A stretch of DNA of 64,000 nt from Klebsiella oxytoca NBRC 105695 (GTDB lineage: Bacteria; Pseudomonadota; Gammaproteobacteria; Enterobacterales; Enterobacteriaceae), in assembly GCF_001598695.1 (NCBI RefSeq), contig NZ_BCZK01000006.1:294213-358212 (forward strand), read 5' to 3'. The position numbers and the translations under genes are program-made. The notes beneath the pieces were generated by a model. It worked only from the letters and a program-made list of their open reading frames with translations, was not told the origin of the DNA and made no database searches. This document shows positions 59,203-64,000 of the stretch, in pieces; position 1 is the stretch's first letter; each line of letters starts with the position of its first letter.

Positions 59203-60423
59203 ATGACAGCAGGCGGACAGGCTCAAATTGGTAACGTCGATCTCGTAAAACAGCTGAACAGCGCGGCCGTTTATCGGCTCATCGATCAGCACGGCCCCAT
59301 CTCGCGTATCCAGATTGCGGAACAAAGCCAGCTTGCCCCTGCCAGCGTAACGAAAATTACGCGTCAGCTTATTGAACGCGGGCTGATCAAAGAAGTCGAT
59401 CAGCAGGCCTCCACCGGGGGCCGCCGCGCTATCTCCATCGTTGCTGAAACCCGTAGCTTCCACGCCATCGGCGTACGCCTGGGCCGCTATGACGCCACCC
59501 TGACGCTCTATGATTTGAGCAGCAAAACGCTTGAAGAAGAGCACTACCCGCTGCCGGAAAGAACCCAGGAAACCCTGGAACACGCGCTGCTAAATATCAT
59601 TGCCGCCTTTATGGAGCGCTGCCAGCGTAAAATCCGCGAACTGATCGCCATCTCGGTGATCCTGCCGGGACTGGTCGATCCGGAAAGCGGCGTCATTCGC
59701 TACATGCCGCACATCCAGGTTGAAAACTGGGGTCTGGTCGAAGCGCTGGAAAAAAAGTTTAAGGTCACCTGTTTTGTCGGTCACGATATCCGTAGCCTCG
59801 CGCTGGCGGAGCACTACTTCGGTGCGAGCCACGACTGCGAAGACTCCATTCTGGTGCGCGTACACCGCGGAACCGGCGCGGGGATCATCTCCAATGGGCG
59901 GATTTTTATTGGCCGTAACGGTAACGTCGGCGAAATCGGCCATATTCAGGTCGACCCCTTAGGCGAGCGCTGCCACTGCGGTAACTTCGGTTGTCTGGAG
60001 ACCGTCGCCGCCAACGCGGCAATTGAACATCGCGTTCGTCATCTGCTGGAACAGGGTTATCAGAGCAAAATCTCCCTCGATGACTGTACGATCAAAACAA
60101 TCTGTAAAGCCGCGAATAAAGGCGATGCACTGGCCTGCGAGGTGATCGAGCACGTTGGCCGTCATCTGGGTAAAACTATCGCCATCGCCATTAACCTGTT
60201 TAATCCGCAAAAAGTGGTGATTGCCGGTGAGATCGTCGAAGCGGAAAAAGTGCTGTTGCCGGCTATTGAAGGCTGCATTAACACCCAGGCGCTGAAGGCA
60301 TTTCGTAAAAATCTGCCGGTGGTCCGTTCTACGCTCGATCATCGTTCTGCCATCGGCGCTTTTGCTCTGGTCAAGCGCGCGATGCTTAACGGGATCCTGC
60401 TCCAGCGTTTGCTGGAAAGCTAA
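59203..60423 (+). CDS. nagC: NagC repressor (ROK family)
   Basis: 406 residues, E. coli length. The N-terminal winged HTH (ISRIQIAEQSQLAPASVTKI) is followed by a ROK sugar-binding domain with the zinc motif CHCGNFGCLE. It represses nagE, nagBACD and chiP, and is released by GlcNAc 6-phosphate. In the window its likely targets are the boxes at 52757, 56971 and 57066. Confidence 0.97.
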   Translation: MTAGGQAQIGNVDLVKQLNSAAVYRLIDQHGPISRIQIAEQSQLAPASVTKITRQLIERGLIKEVDQQASTGGRRAISIVAETRSFHAIGVRLGRYDATLTLYDLSSKTLEEEHYPLPERTQETLEHALLNIIAAFMERCQRKIRELIAISVILPGLVDPESGVIRYMPHIQVENWGLVEALEKKFKVTCFVGHDIRSLALAEHYFGASHDCEDSILVRVHRGTGAGIISNGRIFIGRNGNVGEIGHIQVDPLGERCHCGNFGCLETVAANAAIEHRVRHLLEQGYQSKISLDDCTIKTICKAANKGDALACEVIEHVGRHLGKTIAIAINLFNPQKVVIAGEIVEAEKVLLPAIEGCINTQALKAFRKNLPVVRSTLDHRSAIGAFALVKRAMLNGILLQRLLES

Positions 60424-60468
60424 AGCCGCTTTATAGTTTCGCCTTTCTTTAACGATGTCGGACAGTCC

Positions 60469-61221
60469 ATGACCATTCAAAACGTAATTTGTGATATTGA
60501 CGGCGTGCTGATGCACGACAATGTGGCCGTACCGGGCGCCGCCGAATTCATCAAGCGCATTCTCGAAAAAGAGATGCCGCTGGTGATGCTGACTAACTAC
60601 CCTTCGCAGACCGGCCAGGACCTGGCGAACCGCTTTGCGACCGCCGGAATTGATGTCCCTGATACTGCCTTTTATACCTCTGCGATGGCCACGGCGGATT
60701 TTCTGCGCCGTCAGGAAGGTAAAAAAGCCTATGTGGTCGGCGAAGGCGCGCTGATTCACGAACTGTACAAAGCCGGCTTTACCATCACTGACGTCAATCC
60801 TGATTTCGTTATCGTCGGTGAGACCCGCTCCTTTAACTGGGAGATGATGCATAAAGCGGCGTTTTTTGTCGCCAACGGCGCGCGCTTTATCGCCACTAAC
60901 CCGGATACGCACGGCCGCGGCTACTATCCGGCCTGCGGCGCGCTGTGCGCCGGCATCGAGAAAATCTCCGGGCGTAAGCCGTTTTATGTCGGTAAACCAA
61001 GCCCGTGGATCATCCGCTCCGCGCTGAATAAAATGCAGGCGCATTCGGAACAAACGGTTATCGTCGGCGATAATCTGCGCACGGATATTCTGGCGGGCTT
61101 CCAGGCCGGTCTGGAAACTATCCTGGTGCTTTCGGGCGTTGCCACGCTCGATGATATCGACAGCATGCCGTTCCGCCCCTCATGGATTTACCCTTCCGTT
61201 GCGGAAATTGATATTTTCTGA
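60469..61221 (+). CDS. nagD: HAD-family phosphatase NagD
   Basis: 250 residues, E. coli length. HAD superfamily with a C2-type cap. Motif I is VICDIDGVL with nucleophile Asp9 and Asp11. Motif II Thr is in LTNYPS, and the C-terminal IVGDNLRTDILAG is motif IV. E. coli NagD is a nucleotide phosphatase with preference for UMP and GMP; its role in the nag operon is unclear. Last gene of nagBACD. Confidence 0.97.
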   Translation: MTIQNVICDIDGVLMHDNVAVPGAAEFIKRILEKEMPLVMLTNYPSQTGQDLANRFATAGIDVPDTAFYTSAMATADFLRRQEGKKAYVVGEGALIHELYKAGFTITDVNPDFVIVGETRSFNWEMMHKAAFFVANGARFIATNPDTHGRGYYPACGALCAGIEKISGRKPFYVGKPSPWIIRSALNKMQAHSEQTVIVGDNLRTDILAGFQAGLETILVLSGVATLDDIDSMPFRPSWIYPSVAEIDIF

Positions 61222-61224
61222 ATA

Positions 61225-61250
61225 AAACCACGTCTCATGACGTGGTTTTT
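61225..61250 (+). terminator. Terminator after nagD
   Basis: AAACCACGTC/GACGTGGTTT stem with a TCAT loop, starting four bases after the nagD stop and running into a short T-run. Confidence 0.9.
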
Positions 61251-61499
61251 CTCTTTTAAAGCCCCAAAAAAGCCCTTCATCTAATAAAAAAGCCTCATTA
61301 TTAAATATCATTCAATGAAAGCGCTTAAAGCATGCTCTTTTTTCACTATCCAGCAATCGTCATTGCATTATTTCCTTTTCCAGCCGTAAAACCCTTGCGC
61401 CCTCCGCCCCTTTGCGGCATTTTCTTAAGCACGCACCAGGGCTTCGCAACGAGACGAAGCCTGCACAACATCAAATAAGACAGGGTAACGGAGAAGGCT

Positions 61500-63161
61500 A
61501 TGTGTTCGATTTTTGGCGTACTGGATATTAAAACTGACGCAGGCGAGCTGCGTAAAAAGGCACTGGAACTCTCCCGCCTGATGCGCCACCGCGGCCCGGA
61601 CTGGTCCGGCGTCTATGCCTGCGATAAAGCCATTCTGGCGCATGAACGCCTGTCAATCGTTGACGTGAACGCCGGCGCACAGCCGCTGTATAATGCCGCA
61701 AAAACGCACGCGCTCGCCGTCAACGGGGAAATCTACAACCATCAGGCGCTGCGCGCGGAATACGGCGATCGCTATGCCTTCCAGACCGGTTCCGACTGCG
61801 AAGTCATCCTCGCGCTGTATCAGGAAAAAGGTCCGGACTTCCTCGACGATCTGCAGGGAATGTTTGCTTTCGCGCTCTACGACAGTGAAAAAGACGCGTA
61901 CCTGATTGGTCGCGACCATATCGGGATTATCCCGCTGTATATGGGCCACGACGAACACGGCAACTTCTACGTCGCTTCAGAAATGAAAGCGCTGGTACCG
62001 GTCTGCCGCACGATTAAAGAGTTCCCGGCAGGCAGCTACCTGTGGAGCAAAGATGGCGAAATTCGCCAGTACTATCAGCGCGACTGGTTCGACTATGACG
62101 CGGTGAAAGACAACGTCACGGACAAAAACGAACTGCGTCAGGCGCTGGAAGAGTCGGTGAAAAGCCACCTGATGTCCGATGTTCCGTACGGCGTACTGCT
62201 CTCCGGCGGCCTGGACTCATCGGTAATTTCCGCTATCACCAAGAAATTTGCCGCCCGCCGCGTCGAGGATCAGGAAAAATCCGAAGCCTGGTGGCCGCAG
62301 CTGCACTCCTTCGCCGTTGGGCTGGAAGGCGCCCCCGATCTGAAAGCCGCGCAGGAAGTGGCTAACCATCTGGGTACCGTGCATCACGAGATCCACTTTA
62401 CGGTCCAGGAAGGGCTGGACGCGATTCGCGATGTTATCTATCACATTGAAACTTACGATGTCACCACCATCCGCGCTTCGACGCCGATGTATCTGATGTC
62501 GCGTAAAATCAAAGCGATGGGCATCAAAATGGTGCTCTCCGGCGAGGGTTCTGACGAAGTGTTCGGCGGCTATCTCTATTTCCATAAAGCGCCAAACGCC
62601 AAAGAGCTGCACGAAGAGACGGTACGCAAACTGCAGGCGCTGCACATGTTCGACTGCGCCCGTGCGAACAAGGCGATGTCCGCCTGGGGCGTTGAAGCCC
62701 GCGTGCCGTTCCTCGATAAGAAGTTCCTTGATGTGGCAATGCGTATCAACCCGCAGGATAAAATGTGCGGCAACGGTAAAATGGAAAAACATATTCTGCG
62801 CGAATGTTTTGAATCTTATCTGCCAGCAAGCGTCGCCTGGCGGCAGAAAGAGCAGTTCTCTGACGGCGTCGGTTACAGCTGGATCGACACCTTAAAAGAG
62901 GTGGCCGCTGAACAAATTTCCGATCAGCAGCTGGAAACGGCCAGCTTCCGCTTCCCGTACAACACGCCATCGTCGAAAGAAGCCTATCTGTATCGTGAGA
63001 TCTTTGAAGAGCTCTTCCCGGTACCGAGCGCCGCAGAATGCGTGCCTGGCGGCCCGTCCGTCGCCTGCTCCTCCGCAAAAGCGATCGAGTGGGATGAATC
63101 TTTCAAAAAAATGAACGATCCGTCCGGACGCGCGGTGGGCGTACACCAGTCGGCCTACTAA
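61500..63161 (+). CDS. asnB: Asparagine synthetase B (glutamine-hydrolysing)
   Basis: 553 residues (E. coli 554). The N-terminal glutaminase domain uses Cys2 (MCSIFGVLD) after Met removal, with RHRGPDWSG and NGEIYNH. The C-terminal synthetase domain has the PPi-loop SGGLDSS. Makes asparagine from aspartate, glutamine and ATP. In E. coli asnB expression is linked to NagC and amino acid status; no clear operator was assigned in the 278-base nagD-asnB gap, which is otherwise AT-rich without features beyond a GCTTCG/CGAAGC hairpin near 61440. Confidence 0.98.
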   Translation: MCSIFGVLDIKTDAGELRKKALELSRLMRHRGPDWSGVYACDKAILAHERLSIVDVNAGAQPLYNAAKTHALAVNGEIYNHQALRAEYGDRYAFQTGSDCEVILALYQEKGPDFLDDLQGMFAFALYDSEKDAYLIGRDHIGIIPLYMGHDEHGNFYVASEMKALVPVCRTIKEFPAGSYLWSKDGEIRQYYQRDWFDYDAVKDNVTDKNELRQALEESVKSHLMSDVPYGVLLSGGLDSSVISAITKKFAARRVEDQEKSEAWWPQLHSFAVGLEGAPDLKAAQEVANHLGTVHHEIHFTVQEGLDAIRDVIYHIETYDVTTIRASTPMYLMSRKIKAMGIKMVLSGEGSDEVFGGYLYFHKAPNAKELHEETVRKLQALHMFDCARANKAMSAWGVEARVPFLDKKFLDVAMRINPQDKMCGNGKMEKHILRECFESYLPASVAWRQKEQFSDGVGYSWIDTLKEVAAEQISDQQLETASFRFPYNTPSSKEAYLYREIFEELFPVPSAAECVPGGPSVACSSAKAIEWDESFKKMNDPSGRAVGVHQSAY

Positions 63162-63176
63162 GCCTCGTTTTTTGCC

Positions 63177-63202
63177 AAACGGACTCTTCGGAGTCCGTTT
63201 TT
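63177..63202 (+). terminator. Terminator after asnB
   Basis: AAACGGACTC/GAGTCCGTTT stem with a stable TTCG tetraloop, followed by T residues. It starts 16 bases after the asnB stop. Confidence 0.92.
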
Positions 63203-63323
63203 ACTTTGAGCCTTATTTAAGCCGCTAAAAACGATAAATAACCAATAATTGCCGATTATTGCGCCACGCTGTTCGCAACCTAACCAAACAGTTACTTTCA
63301 GCCCATTTTCAATGAAAAAGAGG

Positions 63324-63352
63324 TTGACGCTTCAAAGCTCAATACGCATAAT
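63324..63352 (+). promoter_or_regulatory. Promoter of the metT-type tRNA operon
   Basis: TTGACG (63324-63329), a 17-base spacer and CATAAT (63347-63352). The GC-rich GCGCCCCGC discriminator that follows is typical of stringently controlled tRNA and rRNA promoters. Confidence 0.85.
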
Positions 63353-63392
63353 GCGCCCCGCAACGCCGATAAGGTAACGCGAAAAAAAAGAT

Positions 63393-63469
63393 GGCTACGT
63401 AGCTCAGCTGGTTAGAGCACATCACTCATAATGATGGGGTCACAGGTTCGAATCCCGTCGTAGCCACCA
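63393..63469 (+). tRNA. metT: tRNA-Met (CAT), elongator
   Basis: 77 bases with acceptor GGCTACG/CGTAGCC, D-arm AGCTCAGCTGGTTAGAGC, anticodon CAT in CACTCATAATG, T-arm ACAGGTTCGAATCCCGT and encoded CCA. Identical to the second copy at 63803. First gene of the tRNA operon. Confidence 0.95.
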
Positions 63470-63477
63470 TCTTTTTT

Positions 63478-63562
63478 GCGGGAGTGGCGAAATTGGTAGA
63501 CGCACCAGATTTAGGTTCTGGCGCCGCAAGGTGTGCGAGTTCAAGTCTCGCCTCCCGCACCA
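63478..63562 (+). tRNA. leuW: tRNA-Leu (TAG)
   Basis: 85 bases with acceptor GCGGGAG/CTCCCGC, anticodon TAG in GATTTAGGTT, a long variable arm (GGCGCCGCAAGGTGT) as in class II tRNAs, T-arm GTTCAAGTC and encoded CCA. Eight bases after tRNA-Met. Confidence 0.95.
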
Positions 63563-63597
63563 TTTACTCGTTCGCGTTGTAAGTAAAAGTTTTTTGT

Positions 63598-63672
63598 TGG
63601 GGTATCGCCAAGCGGTAAGGCACCGGTTTTTGATACCGGCATTCCCTGGTTCGAATCCAGGTACCCCAGCCA
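63598..63672 (+). tRNA. glnU: tRNA-Gln (TTG)
   Basis: 75 bases with acceptor TGGGGTA/TACCCCA, anticodon TTG in GTTTTTGATAC, T-arm CTGGTTCGAATCCAG and encoded CCA. The next tRNA gene has the same body. Confidence 0.95.
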
Positions 63673-63706
63673 TATTTTCGATGTTTGCGGTTCACCGCGA
63701 CGGTAT

Positions 63707-63781
63707 TGGGGTATCGCCAAGCGGTAAGGCACCGGTTTTTGATACCGGCATTCCCTGGTTCGAATCCAGGTACCCCAGTCA
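63707..63781 (+). tRNA. glnW: tRNA-Gln (TTG), second copy, 3' end TCA
   Basis: 75 bases and the same as the copy at 63598 from position 1 through the discriminator G73. The next three bases read TCA instead of CCA, so the gene lacks an encoded CCA tail. E. coli tRNA genes all encode CCA. Mature charging would need trimming of the end and addition of CCA by nucleotidyltransferase. Confidence 0.9.
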
Positions 63782-63802
63782 TCGAAAATAGAATACGTAT
63801 CT

Positions 63803-63879
63803 GGCTACGTAGCTCAGCTGGTTAGAGCACATCACTCATAATGATGGGGTCACAGGTTCGAATCCCGTCGTAGCCACCA
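63803..63879 (+). tRNA. metU: tRNA-Met (CAT), elongator, second copy
   Basis: 77 bases and the same sequence as the copy at 63393, with CAT anticodon and encoded CCA. Corresponds to metU in E. coli. Confidence 0.95.
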
Positions 63880-63923
63880 TATCAAGGAATTATTGATTCA
63901 GTTCGATAAATCCAGAAAGAAAT

Positions 63924-63998
63924 TGGGGTATCGCCAAGCGGTAAGGCACCGGATTCTGATTCCGGCATTCCGAGGTTCGAATCCTCGTACCCCAGCCA
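63924..63998 (+). tRNA. glnV: tRNA-Gln (CTG)
   Basis: 75 bases with anticodon CTG in GATTCTGATTC, T-arm GAGGTTCGAATCCTC and encoded CCA two bases from the window end. E. coli has a further glnX copy after this, probably beyond the edge. Confidence 0.95.
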
Positions 63999-64000
63999 AT

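Noticed and set aside
63393..63998. Repeated similar units that could look like an array
   Set aside because: They are duplicated tRNA-Met and tRNA-Gln genes, not CRISPR repeats; lengths and clover-leaf arms fit tRNA.
63393..63998. Possible tRNA-linked integration site
   Set aside because: No integrase or att-like duplicated tRNA fragment seen within the window; the right flank is cut off.

Overview
The window reads as chromosomal DNA of an enteric gammaproteobacterium (Enterobacteriaceae). Gene content, near-identity of many proteins to Escherichia coli, REP and ERIC-like repeats, and the sdh-suc, kdp, nag and metT-type tRNA loci all support this. A Klebsiella/Raoultella-like host is most likely: GC-rich coding bias, a pcp-DUF979-DUF969 insert beside pxpABC, and tcuRABC between fur and chiQ (the position known in Salmonella). 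The species cannot be fixed from sequence reading alone. I see no phage, transposase, plasmid gene or CRISPR array.

Layout. (1) 1-1151: a partial GlcG/HbpS-like gene and an Asp/Glu-racemase-family gene on the + strand. (2) 1069-12933: the TCA-cycle block, with sdhCDAB-sucABCD on the - strand, an SdhX-like 3'UTR RNA at its end, a repeat-rich sdhB-sucA spacer, and divergent gltA. (3) 12932-19254: nei, pcp, two DUF979/DUF969 membrane genes, pxpA, pxpC, pxpB and ybgI, all on the - strand and tightly packed. This looks like a pyroglutamyl-peptide/5-oxoproline salvage operon. (4) 19525-22878: dtpD (peptide transporter), phrB (photolyase) and ybfA. (5) 23088-30976: the high-affinity K+ uptake system kdpFABC-kdpDE with its KdpE box. 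(6) 31133-39941: an eight-gene - strand sugar/polyol catabolic island: DeoR-type regulator, Zn polyol dehydrogenase, ribose-type ABC transporter, FGGY kinase, and UlaE-like and AraD-like epimerases. It lies where E. coli carries speF-potE. (7) 40264-45820: a small membrane protein, pgm, seqA, ybfF, ybfE, fldA and fur. (8) 45898-50801: tcuR-tcuABC, tricarballylate oxidation and uptake. (9) 50855-54743: chiQ and chiP (chitooligosaccharide uptake) and glnS. (10) 54921-61250: nagE divergent from nagBACD. (11) 61500-63161: asnB. (12) 63324-63998: a tRNA operon (Met, Leu, Gln, Gln, Met, Gln) running off the right edge.

How the parts fit. Citrate synthase, succinate dehydrogenase, 2-oxoglutarate dehydrogenase and succinyl-CoA synthetase cover half the TCA cycle. 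Tcu feeds it from tricarballylate, and Pcp/Pxp would yield glutamate. ChiP, ChiQ and the Nag enzymes form a chitin-sugar route joined by NagC, and probably by ChiX at the chiP ribosome-binding site. The polyol island would deliver D-xylulose 5-phosphate to the pentose phosphate pathway.

The most interesting points are the eight-gene polyol island with a 22-bp direct repeat upstream of its regulator, the 5-oxoproline module inserted between pxpA and nei, and a tRNA-Gln gene whose encoded 3' end is TCA instead of CCA. Functions of well-known genes rest on recognition of near-identical E. coli homologues from memory, not on a database search.
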